From Henricia sp. BOLD:AAB3569 (Eukaryota; Echinodermata; Asteroidea; Spinulosida; Echinasteridae): DNA of 64,000 bases. A model generated the notes under the pieces. It made no database searches and had not been told where the DNA came from. It saw only the letters and a list, made by a program, of their open reading frames with translations. The stretch lies in NCBI GenBank assembly GCA_037783545.1, contig JBBELK010000483.1:33038-97037 (forward strand), written 5' to 3'. The number at the start of each line of letters is the position of its first letter. Within the stretch, counting starts at the first letter, position 1. Made by a program: the position numbers and the translations under genes. Below, piece after piece: positions 18,552-29,629 of the stretch.

Positions 18552-21500
18552 CTAAGCTCGAGCGGGACTCTCAATTAAGATGAGTTCCGTGATGGGTCTC
18601 AGAGCAGTCCGCTGGGTACCGTTACGGCGGAACGTCACATCAGCTTTGCGGACTTTTCCATCATCGCTGTCGTACGTTTTGGCAACACGTGCAAGAGGCC
18701 AGTTGCATCTTGGGCTCTCCTTCTCGCGTACGAGGACCACGTCTCCTTCGGCTAGGTTGGGTTGTACCTCTGACCACTTCTGTCTTGGCTGTAAGCTCTG
18801 AAGGTATTCTCTCCTCCATCTGATCCAAAACTGGTTGGCAAGGTATTGAACGCGTCGCCAACGTTTTCGGGCAAAGAGATCCTCTTTGACGAAGTCACCT
18901 GGAGGGGCATGCGGTGGTTGCATCTTTGTTGTCAACAACATTGCTGGGGTCAGAGCTTGGGGGTCGTTAGCATCTGAGGAGACTGATGTGATTGGACGGG
19001 AGTTGACAATCGCAGAAGCTTCTGCCATGAAGGTAGTGAGTATCTCGTGGGTGAGCTGGTGTTTCCCTAACTGCAAAAACATGGCGTCAAGGACTCTCCG
19101 GATAATACCAATTTGGCGTTCCCAAATTCCTCCAAAGTGGGAAGCATGGGGAGGATTGAACACCCACTCGCATCCGTGTGAAGAGAGATATTCAGCGACA
19201 TGGTTCATTTCATCTGGGGTCATTTTTAGCTCTGACTTGGCTCCTACAAAGTTGGTACCTCTATCGCACCTCAACCTGGCCACTGGACCTCTAACCGCTG
19301 TAAATCTCCGGAAAGCAGAAATGAATGCGGAAGCATCCATTGCCTCAATGATCTCTACGTGGATGGCCCGAGTGTACAGACACGTAAAGAGTACGGCCCA
19401 CCTCTTTGAGTCTGCTGATCCACCTCTAGTCTTTCTAGTCGTGATGAGCCAGTGTCCGAAAACATCCATTCCCACATTCGTGAAAGGGGGCGTCGCCTCG
19501 AGTCGATCGTGTGGTAGGTCTGCCATTACCTGGTTGAGTGGTTGTCCCCTCAGCTTTCTACAGATAGTGCAGGTGTGGATAATGCTGCGGACAAGTTGAT
19601 GGGCGCCGATTATCCACATGCCTCCGGACCTTATCGCTGATGCTGTGAACTGTCGACCTTGATGCTGGACGATTTCACGATGAAAGTGCTCGACTATCAG
19701 CTTGGCGATGTGGCTGGACCTTGGAAGAAGAGTGGGATGGCGTCCTCCCAGATCGAGATCAGCTCGCCTAAGTCTTCCTCCAACTCGAATGATTCCGAAG
19801 GAGTCTATGAATGGATTAAGCTTGTAGAGTGGGCTTTGCTTCTTGACGGTCTGCCCGGCCTTGAGACTTTTCAACTCTTCGTTGAAGTAGTCCCGCTGGA
19901 CTGTTTTGAGGATTAGTTGTTCGGCGTGATTTAAATCTTCTGTTTTAGGTCTTCTGTCAGCCTCACTGAAGTCTCTGCGTTTGCCAGGGGTCTGGTTATT
20001 GTGCCGTGATTGGACATTCTTTACCTTACGAATTAAGGTCGCTACGGCTCGTTTTAGGGTTTGCCAACGGGAGAACTTCGAAAATCGGTCAGAGCTAAGG
20101 CGTGATTTATCTTGTTTGGGTTCGGTTTCTTTATTCTTGACTTCAGTTGTCTGGACTTCAGTTGTTGAAACAAGGACTTGCTTTCGCACTTCGGGGTCAT
20201 CTTCCTTAAGTGGTGGTAGGGGAGCCTCTACGGTCACCGTTGTCTGGAGTGGGGTTCTTTCTGTTTTCCACAGGAATTCAGGTCCTCGAAACCAGCTTGT
20301 ATCTTTGAGTTGGTGTGCGGGAACCCCTCGTGAAGCGAGATCTGCTGGGTTTTGGTCGGTCTTGACGTGGTTCCATTGAGTAGAGTGAGACACCGAGTGA
20401 ATCTTGTGTACTCTGTTTGCCACGTATACGTGGAAGCGCTTTGACTCGTTGGCAATGTAGCTCAACACTATCTTGCTATCGGTGTAGAATGTGGTGCTGT
20501 CGATGACCATACGACCTTTCAGCTCGACGTCTACTTTCCTTGCGAGCGTAGTGGCCAAAACTGCTGCACACAGCTCCAGACGTGGGATGGATACCGCATG
20601 CATCGGAGTGACTTTTGCTTTCGCAAGGATGAGAGACACATGTGGTTTGCCGTTTACATTCAGCAATCTCAGGTAAACAGCTGCCCCGATGGCCCGTTCA
20701 CTTGCGTCACTGAAGATGTGGATCTCGTGACGCTTTATCTCACCAAAATCTGGAGGTTGGTAGCAGCGTTGAATCTTAGTTGGTTCCAGGTCCAACAGAG
20801 AATTGCGCCAACGAGACCATTTGGGGAGGAAAGCTTCAGGTAGTGGTCGATCCCATGCATCTCTTGTCATTTCCTTTCCTTTCATTTCAGTCATGACCTC
20901 GCGAAGGATGATTTTTCCTTCGATGGTGACGGGTGCGACGAGCCCTAGGGGGTCGAAGATAGAACTTGCTATAGACAAGACTCCCCGCCGTGAGAACGGT
21001 TTGTCAGGTAGCTCTACATGAAAGAAGAGAGCGTCTTCCTCAAGGGACCACTGTATGCCAAGTGATCGTTGTGTGGGTAATTTGTCGCAGTCCAGGTTCA
21101 GGCTTGCCAGGTCTTTGGCAATAGTTCCGTCTGGAAGCGCATTCATCACATCCTTGTTGTTGGAGGCGACTTTGTGGAACCGCAACCCTTTGGCGGCCAG
21201 GGTGTCGCATGTACGCTTGATGAGGCTTACCGCCGATTCTACATCTTGTAGAGATGTCAGTCCGTCGTCTACATAAAAATCTCTGTAGACAAACTCGGCA
21301 ACGTCGTCTCCATGTTCATCTTTTCCCGCATCGGCTGCCATTCGGAGACCAAAGGTGGCAACAGCTGGGGAAGAAATGCTACCAAACAGGTGGACATTCA
21401 TCTTGTAGTCGATTATGGGCTTGGTGGGATCGTTATCTTGAAACCACAGGAAGCGTAGGTAATCGCGGTGTTCTGGATTCACGTGAAAGGAGTGAAACAT

Positions 21501-24500
21501 TTGTTCCACGTCCCCCATGACTGCCACTTGTCCAATTCTGAACCTCAGAAGAATTCCAAGGAGACTGTTCATTTGATCGGGCCCCTGTAGCAGAATCTTG
21601 TTCAGGGAGAGCCCATCGAATTCTGCACTTGCATCGAAGACGACGCGGATGTCCTGCTTTTTGGGGTGTCGAACTGCGAAGTGTGGTAGATACCAAACTT
21701 TTCCTGGGGTAACCTTAAGGTACTCCTGCTGCACAGGGCTTGCGTGATTCTTGCTAATGATCTTTTCGAGGAAGGTTTGATATTCGGACATCATGGTCGG
21801 TGTGCGTCGGAGTACTTTAAGGAGACTATTTAGGCGACCATGTGCTTGAGAGCGATTATTAGGTACTCTTGTGTCATCCTTCTTGAAGGGAAGTGGAAAC
21901 TCTAAATTCCCGGTGAGGTTGGTGTGAGCGCCCTCTTTGAGAATTCTTAGAAAGTGCTCGTCTTCAACTGACAAGGCCTTCGCGTAGTCATCGGCGGTTT
22001 CTTGGTAAATCTTGCAGGTGTCGTCAACTTGCCTGGCAGATGAGGGGAGGTCTTTTACGTAGATGTGGTTATCGCAGGTAACAGGGTTGTCTAGTTGTTC
22101 TTGGATAATGGTGCGATTGACCGACGTACGGATCTGCCCTTTGACTTCGCTGATGCACATTTGACCAGAAATGGTCCAGCCGAGGTCCGTCCGCTGGGCC
22201 CATGGGGTGCCTCTTGGGCCGTTCCTAGACTCCCTTACTTTCAGTGGTTCAGGGCAGTTTCGTCCAATCAGAAGAAAGATACCTGTGTCTTCTCTGGGTT
22301 TTGGGATCTTGTCGGCGATTGGGACAAGGTGGGGAAACTTCATGCACAAGTCTGGTGATGGAATCTCGTTCCTGTCGCCAGGGATATTTTCGTTCTCTAG
22401 GACGGTTGGTAGGTGTTCTTTGTGACCATTCATGGACTCTATAACCAGGCCTTGGCCTCGTCTCCCTTGGGTGAGGATTCCGCGACCACTACAGGTTGAC
22501 AGCTCATACTCAAAGGGGTGTCCATGGATGTCAAGTGCCTCAAAAATCTTGGGATCTCCGAGGCAGGCATTTGATTGGTCGTCGAGAACTGCGTAAGTGT
22601 GAATGAAGCTGCTAGGGTTATCTTGGTGATACAGCTTGACCAACACGATCTTAGAGCAAGACCGTGCCATCGAGCAATCAGAGTACCTCGTACATTTTAG
22701 GTTTGCCTGTGTCTGAGGTGCCTCATTTTGCAGTGTACTTTCTTCAGTCTTGTTCTCCCCGCCGTCTGGCCTCGCAGGGACATGCATGAAGAGAGCATGA
22801 GCCGCGCTGTTGCACTTCTTGCACTTCACGCTTGAGTCGCAATCTTTGATTCTGTGATTTTTTCCGCATCTAAAGCAGAGCCCTTTTTCCCTGCAGAAGT
22901 CCCTCCTTTCGGTGAGAGGTTTTCTGCTGAATGCGATGCACTCCGACATGTCATGTCCCGCTTGCTCGTGGAAAAGACATCTTTTCGTGTTTGGAGGCTG
23001 TAACTCCACTGTTGGTGAGCCTTTCGTGGCCATTATTCGGAGTGGTGACTTGCGTGGGGGAGTAGTGTCTGCGTTTTTGGATTGGTGTGAGTCCATCGTT
23101 GACGGGTAAAGATCTGGGTCGTTATGTGCACGTGCCTTCTCGTTGATGAAGTGTGCAAATACGCCAAATGGTGGGTAAATGTCGTGATCAGCTTTGTAGC
23201 TTGTCACCTTCTTTCTCCAAGAGTTGTGGATAAAGGTGGGTAGTTTCTCTAGTATGGGCTGCAGGTTATGTGAATAATTGAGGACTCCAAGGCCGTGCAA
23301 GTCGTTCATTTGTGCGGCAGCATCAACACATAGGTCTGCAAAGCTCAGTAGTTTGAGTCGTTCATCTGCCTTAATGTTTGGAAAGGCGGACAGCTTCTGG
23401 ATTATCTCGGCAGTGATCTTAGATTTGTTGCCGAATCTTTCCTCCAACTCTTTCCACGCCTCCTGGTACGCAACTTCCGGGTCGGAGACATACCGGTGAC
23501 AGAAACGGTGTACGAGATCCTTCACCTCACCTTTCGTGTATTTAGCCAGAAAAGCTAACTTTTGGGTCGCAGGGGTTCGTGCTTGATCGATCATGGTCTG
23601 AAAGGATGACCGCCATGGCTTGAACATGACGGGGTCACCCCCATATACATCTGGCTCGTGTGCTGGCTGTCTTTGGCGGGCTAGCATTTCGCTGATTTCT
23701 CTCGTCAGGTCGATTAGTTGGTGCCCAGCTTCAGTCTCCTTCTTGGCCTGCGATGGACTAGGCTGTGTTGTGCACATTGGGTCAGGGGTAGGGGCAAGAC
23801 CACTCGCCATTGGTTGAAATGGGGGAGCAGAGGCTTGCAATTGGCTTGCGGCTGATTGGTGAACCTCGGTCTCGATTCCCGTGCAAAAGTTTGCAGCATG
23901 GTCGTTAGAAGACTGTTCAGGTGACGTCATAGGTGTTATCATATTTTCTTCTTGCACCGCCTGTAGGATGGCATTGGAGCGAGCCTGCTCCATGGCTGCG
24001 GCTTGTTTAGCTCGCAATATCATCAAGTCAGCGTCAGCGGCTGCTCTGGTCATTTGCTGCTCCATGTCGTATTGAGCCTGCGAAAGATTATTTTGCGCCT
24101 CTTGTTTGACACGCTCGAGTTCCATCGCTGCTTGCTGCTTGACCAATTCCGTTGTACGCTTGGCAATCGCTTCCTCAAATACTGCGTTCTGTGCAGCGGC
24201 TGCAGCAGAGGCTAGTGCTTTGGCTTTCATGCTGAATGATGAAGATGGCGCTTTGGAACTTCTCGAGGATCCGTGGCTTTTTGCTGAAGCTCTGGAGTGC
24301 CTTGAAATATTCGACAAAGTTTCCAAGGCTAAGGAGCACGCCTTTTCGGTCGCCCTGGCAATGGCACTATTGACAAGGTTACTGTGTTCGAAGTAGGTTG
24401 TTTTTGTTTGGCTTGCACGGTCCTTGAAGGATGAATCTGCCGCATAAAGTCCTTCCAACTCTTGGAAGGTCTCCGTGTATGCTTGGAGGGCGGACTGGAT

Positions 24501-24677
24501 AGCAGCAAGTGCGTGTCGTATGACATCTTCTCGATCTGTCGGGTTCTGAAGAGTTTCAAGGAATTGTTTGGTAGTATCCCATCTATGACAGAGTTGTTGT
24601 TCGGCATTCTGTATATCAACCGGTAATGCTACAGTAGCAGGAATTTCCTCTGGTATATCGCCTGTGGATGTGTCCAT
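18552..24677 (-). CDS. BEL/Pao gag-pol polyprotein, 2041 residues, intact
   Basis: A single uninterrupted frame. Residues 1-250 are helical and Ala/Glu/Gln rich, a likely coiled-coil gag part. A gag core follows, then zinc-binding motifs near 560-640 (CLFHEQAGHDMSEC, CFRCGKNHRIKDC, CKKCNSAAH). Next comes an aspartic protease with a VLDDQSNAC core, then RT with RVVFDAS, GDVEQMFH and YVDD at residues 1135-1138. RNase H carries IFSDAS and FYTDSK. Integrase has an HHCC zinc part (HREIVQH then CTICRKLRG) and a DDE triad at D1738 (GMDVFG), D1805 (RCDRGTNF) and E1853 (GGIWERQ). A C-terminal chromatin- or DNA-binding segment completes it. All catalytic residues are present. The element would make particles in the cytoplasm and integrate in the nucleus. 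Paired LTRs and an intact frame suggest a young, possibly active copy. Confidence 0.95.
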   Translation of the reverse strand: MDTSTGDIPEEIPATVALPVDIQNAEQQLCHRWDTTKQFLETLQNPTDREDVIRHALAAIQSALQAYTETFQELEGLYAADSSFKDRASQTKTTYFEHSNLVNSAIARATEKACSLALETLSNISRHSRASAKSHGSSRSSKAPSSSFSMKAKALASAAAAAQNAVFEEAIAKRTTELVKQQAAMELERVKQEAQNNLSQAQYDMEQQMTRAAADADLMILRAKQAAAMEQARSNAILQAVQEENMITPMTSPEQSSNDHAANFCTGIETEVHQSAASQLQASAPPFQPMASGLAPTPDPMCTTQPSPSQAKKETEAGHQLIDLTREISEMLARQRQPAHEPDVYGGDPVMFKPWRSSFQTMIDQARTPATQKLAFLAKYTKGEVKDLVHRFCHRYVSDPEVAYQEAWKELEERFGNKSKITAEIIQKLSAFPNIKADERLKLLSFADLCVDAAAQMNDLHGLGVLNYSHNLQPILEKLPTFIHNSWRKKVTSYKADHDIYPPFGVFAHFINEKARAHNDPDLYPSTMDSHQSKNADTTPPRKSPLRIMATKGSPTVELQPPNTKRCLFHEQAGHDMSECIAFSRKPLTERRDFCREKGLCFRCGKNHRIKDCDSSVKCKKCNSAAHALFMHVPARPDGGENKTEESTLQNEAPQTQANLKCTRYSDCSMARSCSKIVLVKLYHQDNPSSFIHTYAVLDDQSNACLGDPKIFEALDIHGHPFEYELSTCSGRGILTQGRRGQGLVIESMNGHKEHLPTVLENENIPGDRNEIPSPDLCMKFPHLVPIADKIPKPREDTGIFLLIGRNCPEPLKVRESRNGPRGTPWAQRTDLGWTISGQMCISEVKGQIRTSVNRTIIQEQLDNPVTCDNHIYVKDLPSSARQVDDTCKIYQETADDYAKALSVEDEHFLRILKEGAHTNLTGNLEFPLPFKKDDTRVPNNRSQAHGRLNSLLKVLRRTPTMMSEYQTFLEKIISKNHASPVQQEYLKVTPGKVWYLPHFAVRHPKKQDIRVVFDASAEFDGLSLNKILLQGPDQMNSLLGILLRFRIGQVAVMGDVEQMFHSFHVNPEHRDYLRFLWFQDNDPTKPIIDYKMNVHLFGSISSPAVATFGLRMAADAGKDEHGDDVAEFVYRDFYVDDGLTSLQDVESAVSLIKRTCDTLAAKGLRFHKVASNNKDVMNALPDGTIAKDLASLNLDCDKLPTQRSLGIQWSLEEDALFFHVELPDKPFSRRGVLSIASSIFDPLGLVAPVTIEGKIILREVMTEMKGKEMTRDAWDRPLPEAFLPKWSRWRNSLLDLEPTKIQRCYQPPDFGEIKRHEIHIFSDASERAIGAAVYLRLLNVNGKPHVSLILAKAKVTPMHAVSIPRLELCAAVLATTLARKVDVELKGRMVIDSTTFYTDSKIVLSYIANESKRFHVYVANRVHKIHSVSHSTQWNHVKTDQNPADLASRGVPAHQLKDTSWFRGPEFLWKTERTPLQTTVTVEAPLPPLKEDDPEVRKQVLVSTTEVQTTEVKNKETEPKQDKSRLSSDRFSKFSRWQTLKRAVATLIRKVKNVQSRHNNQTPGKRRDFSEADRRPKTEDLNHAEQLILKTVQRDYFNEELKSLKAGQTVKKQSPLYKLNPFIDSFGIIRVGGRLRRADLDLGGRHPTLLPRSSHIAKLIVEHFHREIVQHQGRQFTASAIRSGGMWIIGAHQLVRSIIHTCTICRKLRGQPLNQVMADLPHDRLEATPPFTNVGMDVFGHWLITTRKTRGGSADSKRWAVLFTCLYTRAIHVEIIEAMDASAFISAFRRFTAVRGPVARLRCDRGTNFVGAKSELKMTPDEMNHVAEYLSSHGCEWVFNPPHASHFGGIWERQIGIIRRVLDAMFLQLGKHQLTHEILTTFMAEASAIVNSRPITSVSSDANDPQALTPAMLLTTKMQPPHAPPGDFVKEDLFARKRWRRVQYLANQFWIRWRREYLQSLQPRQKWSEVQPNLAEGDVVLVREKESPRCNWPLARVAKTYDSDDGKVRKADVTFRRNGTQRTALRPITELILIESPARA

Positions 24678-24805
24678 CGTCGTTCTATTGTTTCAATTTA
24701 GTCTCTGTATAATTCTCGTGTGCAGTATTGTGAGAGATATTTTCAGTCACTCACCTCCAACTAGTTGTTTCGATGCATGTTGTTTTATAAACACAGTCAT
24801 TTCAC

Positions 24806-25677
24806 TGTACTGGTCGTTAAGGAATTCGAGTCGGTCAATGGACAACCAGTAAGTGTCAACCAGAAAAACTAAACACGGATGGCCGAAGGTCAGGGCAACG
24901 GTTTCCAACAATGCTTTAATTTCTCGGTGAACTGCAAAGAATACATAAAAAACACTAATTAAGTAAACTTCACTACATCTACATGTAAAATACACTCGCC
25001 ATTTGTAAATGTAAAAGGAATAACTGGTGCTCATAAATCTGAATGCATAAAACAGCCAAAATAACTACATGTAATCGCTTCATGACATGAGATGTCATCT
25101 AAAGGACACCGTAGGATGCTTTAGTCCTTCAGAATGGTAAAATGCGAAGACTACTAGAATTCATGGTCTCAAAGTAATCTGCCAATGCTTCTATAACTTA
25201 CCGTACCGAGGTATATGGAACTAAAAATGCTCTTTACTATTTATATCAAGGCAGCAATTACTATAGATGATAAATCCTTCGATCTAAGCCAAGAAACTAG
25301 CTCTATTCTCTGATTCTTGTGTACAAAAAGACGTACACAATGCACTAGTCTATGCAGGCACACAAAGTGTGATTTCCAAAGTTCACACAAAGTCCGTCTA
25401 AATACAGGAAAATATGAAGAGAAAACAATAAAACTTACATGACTGTGGTGCTGGGATGTTCTTCTACAAAATAGCTCTTTTGGTAAACATTTCTAACAAG
25501 GGATGGTTGAATTATACTCAAAAATCTTACGAGTGTTGGTCGAAAATGGCAATATAAAATGGCTACTCAGCAGCATGGCTCTTAGACTGGTTTCCTGTCC
25601 ACAGGACTGGTTTCCTGTCCACATGGACTCCAAACAGTAGAAAGGCTACAGCGTCCTCATGGGGACTTACCATGACA
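24806..25677 (-). repeat. 5' LTR of BEL/Pao element
   Basis: 872 bp, partner of 17572-18443. The promoter should lie here and read leftward. The sequence just inside (below 24806) starts GTGAAATGACTG in the element direction, where the primer-binding site should be; I could not match it to a tRNA. Confidence 0.93.
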
Positions 25678-27817
25678 GGCGTGAACTCTTTCACATGCCC
25701 AGACTAGTGACAGCGCTTCTTTTTCTGTCTGGGAGTATCTCCTCTCACAATCCGATAGGCTGCGACTGGCATAGCAAACTGGTACCCAGCCCCCGTCCTG
25801 TTTTTGTGTAAGTACGGCCCCAAGTCCGACTGGGCTTGCATCGGCTATTACTCTCGTTTGTACCTGTCGTCTTGTCATAGAACGCGAGCGTGGTAGTTGT
25901 GGCCAGGCTGTTTTTCAGTGTGTTGAAGGCTACTCTTTCGTGCGGTCCAAATTGAAATGGTACTCCTTTTCGCGTCAGCCTTCGAAGAGGATCTGAAAGT
26001 GTCGCGAAGTTGGGTATAAATCTGCTACTAAACCCAACTAGGCCAAGAAAGCTTCGAATCTCGGATGCGCTCTCTGGTTCTCGGAATTCAGCTACAGCTC
26101 TAACGCGCTCTTCCGTTGGCCCAATGCCTGTCTCGGACAGCAGAATCCCCATGAATACTATGCGACTCATGTTGAACTGACATTTCTCTGGGTTGAGCGT
26201 TAGACCAAGATCTTGCAATCTCTGCAGTACCGCGAGCAATCTGCGATCATGAGTCTCTTGGTCAGGACCGTGAATAATGATGTCGTCCAAGATATTTTCC
26301 GCACCTTCGAGACCTGTCAGTGATTTTGCAATCATGTACTGGTATTGCTCACTCGCTGAGCTGACTCCGAACAGTAGTCGCTTGTATCGATAAAGACCAC
26401 AGTGTGCGACAAAGGTTGTGATCTCGCGTGATTCCGCGCAGAGTTCCAACTGATGATAACCCCATTTGAGGTCAAGCTTGCTGAAGACTTTTGAGCCGTT
26501 CATACCCTGCAAGAGCTCGTCAACTGTTGGTATCGGGTGACGACCACGTATGACCGCTTCATTCGCGCGTCTCATATGGGTCTGTCCACAGTAATGGGGT
26601 ACATTTCTGTAACATTCAAGATCTTAGGTCCGTGTTCACTTCAAATGTCTTAATTTTATCTTTAAATTATCAAGCTAAACTGAGGAAATAACTTTTTCAC
26701 CAAGGAGTAAGAAAAATAGTCCTACAACATACATTTCTGAAAACCCCGTGCACAAATTTTCCTATTACGCGTGTAACAAAGACGGAAAAAAATGTCACAA
26801 AATTGTCTGTCCACGTTACCTACGTAATAGGAAAATTTGTACACAAGCTTTTCAAAAATGTATGTTGTGGCAGAAATTTTTTACCTTTTTGGGCAAAAGT
26901 TATCTCCTGAGAACAAAACAAGGACATTTCTTTAATTCTGAGATAAACTAAAGACATCTGAAAGGAATTATTGACTTACTTTTCAAATGTACCCCATTAC
27001 TGTGGACAGACCCATATCCAAACAGAGTCTAATGTCACCGTTCGGTTTTGGCACCACTACTAACGGGTTAACCCAAGGCGTAGCTAGGACCATCGACCCG
27101 TTCAATGATGTCGAGGTCTTCCAGCTCACATATTTTTTCCTCCACTTTACTGCGTAAATTAAATGGAGTGCGCCTCAGGGGCTGTGCCACTGGTTTGACT
27201 GATGGGTCTATGTGAAGTTTGACTTGCTCCGTCTTCAGCTTGCCTACACCTTTAAACACATCCGGAAACTGTTCTTGCAATTGTTGTGTCTTGTGGGTGC
27301 TAGGCGTGGTTGGATTACTCTTAACTTGGTCACCAACCGCATTTATTCCAATCTTTAGGACATCCAGCTTCATGGCCGTGCTTTTGCCGAGCAAAGGAAC
27401 ACCTTTCTCCTTTATGACAACGAATTCAGCTTGCGCTGGCTTTCCTGCGACGCGTACTTCGCAGTTGAAGAGACCTTTAACGGACAAGGCACGATCGGCA
27501 CCATATGCCCACAATTTTCTGTCTGGTGTTGCGACTCGAGATTTGCACCTGATTTTACTGCGTTTCAGCAAGTCCCATGTCTGTTCGTCAACTACGTTAC
27601 ACGTGGCTCCAGAATCTATTAACATGTCGAGGTCCACCCCTCCTATGTTTACGTTCAACACGTTTGAATGTGATGCATCTCGAATGAGGAATGCATAATC
27701 ATGTGTCTCGGGGTCCGCACATTCCTCTTCGACCTGATTAACGGTTGGCCTAACCTTCGTTTTGCAAACTGATCTTTTCCAGAACACTTTCTGCATGTTT
27801 GACCTCTTGCAGGACAC
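25678..27817 (-). pseudogene. Ty3/Gypsy protease-RT-RNase H remnant (Gypsy-1)
   Basis: From right to left: an aspartic protease with an LIDSGAT core (near 27620), the start of RT (GPSYA, then PWVNPLVVV in another frame), and an RT core with [23 protein letters not shown] and an LDD box in place of the usual YxDD (around 26290). Frames then shift near 25880 into RNase H ([14 protein letters not shown]). The pol stops at 25677, where the BEL LTR begins, so the end of RNase H and all of integrase are missing. A 438-bp MITE splits the RT at 26577-27014. The copy is dead. Confidence 0.85.
26577..27014. mobile_element. 438-bp foldback MITE in Gypsy-1 RT
   Basis: Perfect 30-bp terminal inverted repeats start TGGGTCTGTCCACAGTAATG. 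They are flanked by TA at 26575-26576 and 27015-27016. Beyond the perfect part the arms stay similar to the centre (shared ACAAATTTTCCTATTACG and ACAACATACATTT segments), so the whole element can fold. It has no ORF. Removing it with one TA joins the Gypsy RT frame across the site. TA duplication suggests a Tc1/mariner or related mover. Confidence 0.88.
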
Positions 27818-28291
27818 TTTGGGTCACGACCAAAATGACCTGATAAGCCGCACCTGTAACAATTAGCCCCTCTTGAAATGCTAGTAGTACCGGGTTGTCC
27901 CCTGGGGTTATCTCGCCTCACTGGCTTGGGCCACCTGGGCTTATTTTGCCATCCACTCGGCTTGGTAGACTTTGGCCCTTTTACTAAGTTTACGTGATTG
28001 ACTGTGTCTGATTTTAGTGCCGCCATTTGTCCTTCTACTTTCTCACATTTATCAGCTACTGGCGTCTCCGGTGTTTGGTAATGTGGAAAATACTTCTTGG
28101 ACATCCGGTCCCGCGAGGTGAAGAAGCAATGCCCGACGCCGTTGTCGAACTTCTGGAGGCGCGTCTGGTCCGACAATATGGCCCTTGCCATCCGCGTACA
28201 ACTCGAACGATGTAAGCCACCTTTTCCAACGCGGTCCGAGGGTTGCAGGCTCCGAATAACAGTCAAATCTTGGTATCACTGTTTTCTCCAT
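27655..28291 (-). pseudogene. Gypsy-1 gag remnant with zinc knuckles
   Basis: The N-terminal part (28291 to about 28052) has a gag-like WKRWLTSFELYADG block. It continues in another frame (about 28100 to 27700) into two CCHC-like knuckles (CYRCGLSGHFGRDPKC and CPARGQTCRKC). At least one frameshift separates gag halves and another leads into the protease. In Gypsy elements gag packages the RNA. No function is expected from this copy. Confidence 0.78.
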
Positions 28292-28310
28292 TGTTGATCC
28301 TTGTCGCCAA

Positions 28311-29037
28311 TGTTATGTCAGGGACTTCCGGATTAAACCAATAAGACTGGGGTTTCTGATTGAACACGAATTAAATCAAGCAAACGACTCGGTTCTCCAG
28401 TTCCAGGTTTTCATGTCACTTCACTCCATTACTCCAAGCACATGTCTGAATTCTATAGAAATACATTACTCAACATATGGAGCCCACATAGACTGGTTGG
28501 CTGTCTATACCAATTGGCTGTCTAGACTGGTTGGCTGTCTATACAAACACGACACCACCCGCGCCCTGTCGAGCACCTCCTGGTTCGAGTATCTACATAG
28601 ACAAATCCCCTTGAAATAAACAATTAAATCTTCATTACTACCGTACAGTAAGCATGGACATTCAGATACAATGTTTACATTTTTTGCAGTGACCCCCATG
28701 AGTCGACAAGAAACACCTTACTAAAAAAGTTAATAACAATGGTACCAAAACACCACATGAAAGGATGTCTTGTGTGAAAATTAACAACTAAAGGTGGTTT
28801 TCTAAAAAGTATTTTGCAAAGAATTTTTTTACCATTTAACTTGACACAAAAGCCATGACTGGATTTTTCTGAAGTATTACTGCCTCTATCTATGTATGTG
28901 GCTGAAATGTCTACAGGGCAGTTCTATCAACATGGGCTTAATCACGATTATAGTTGTTAGTTTTAATTTCACACTTAATGCAACACCCTATGTGTTAAAA
29001 ATAATACTTGTGGTGTTAAAATTTAACACCGCCCACA
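28311..29037 (-). other. Probable 5' LTR start of Gypsy-1, then unassigned DNA
   Basis: In the element direction, TGACATAACA is followed by TTGGCGACAAGG, the usual look of a Gypsy LTR end plus primer-binding site, so an LTR should begin at 28311 and run right. I could not find its other end because the 3' LTR is missing. Local direct repeats of GGTTGGCTGTCTATA occur at about 28493-28547. Nothing else is recognisable up to the C-rich tract. Confidence 0.4.
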
Positions 29038-29104
29038 GCCCCCCCCCCCCCTCCCCCCCCCCCCCCCCCCTCCCACCCTCCTCCCGCCCCCCCCCCTCCC
29101 CCCG
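29038..29104 (+). repeat. C-rich low-complexity tract
   Basis: Long C runs broken by single T, A or G. No coding meaning; likely unstable. Confidence 0.9.
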
Positions 29105-29159
29105 TAGCTACTATTCGATACGGTCCATACAACGAACGGATTAGGGATAACAAAAAACT

Positions 29160-29618
29160 ATAAAGACCCTCTCACACGGCGCGAGCTTCAAGAGTTGGCG
29201 AATTTGGGAAACTCCTGATGAAACCCTTGGCGTCACAATGTTTACGAGTATACTACGAGCGTTCTACGAGTTTTTCGATTTTGGTACGAGTCGGTTACGA
29301 ATTTGATACGAGCCTGGTACGAGTTGTCCCGAGTGTACGGAGGCGAGTGATGTAGTTGTGGATTCCCTCGTCTGATGTGTACGTCGCCTGCAATCCAATC
29401 TCTTGGCATTTCCTCCACACAGCCTGCGTCCAGTGGTAGAGACAGCCAAAGATGTTGACATCGAAGAGGGACCTGATCGCTGACCAGAGTCCAACCTCAA
29501 AGTCGACAACCATTTCCCGTACGTTTTCCCCCCCGGACTGCAGCCGCTTTTTCAGAGTTTTCAGAACCTGGATTGAGAAAGCGGGGGAAGAGGCGAAGAA
29601 GAACAAAAAAATTAACAA
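29160..29618 (-). pseudogene. Mutator-like (MULE) transposase fragment with possible element end
   Basis: The minus strand from 29618 to about 29330 encodes part of a MULE transposase core: MVVDFEVGLWSAI, then NIFGCLYHWTQAVWRKC, then a GLQATY block. These match the second catalytic Asp region and the C/H-containing block of the family. The frame then ends in repeats of TACGAG. The flanking 29160-29180 sequence (CTCTCACACGGCGCGAG) looks like a DNA-transposon terminus, so this may be an internally deleted element. Only about 100 residues remain; it cannot be active. Confidence 0.65.
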
Positions 29619-29629
29619 AAATATAGTTA

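Larger units (their letters stand above)
17572..25677 (-). mobile_element. BEL/Pao LTR retrotransposon, complete
   Basis: The two LTRs are 872 bp each (17572-18443 and 24806-25677) and differ at only one base that I noticed. They start TGTCATGG and end CCAGTACA in the element direction. A purine tract (GACGGGGAG, plus-strand 18444-18452) abuts the 3' LTR. One long open frame lies between. The flanks do not share a 5-bp target duplication (CAAGG versus GGCGT). The right LTR interrupts a Gypsy RNase H region, but the left flank is not Gypsy. Confidence 0.92.

Noticed and set aside
18580..24852. Numerous plus-strand open frames across the BEL element, including one of 237 codons at 18886
   Set aside because: They are antisense shadows of the 2041-codon polyprotein and have no recognisable motifs.
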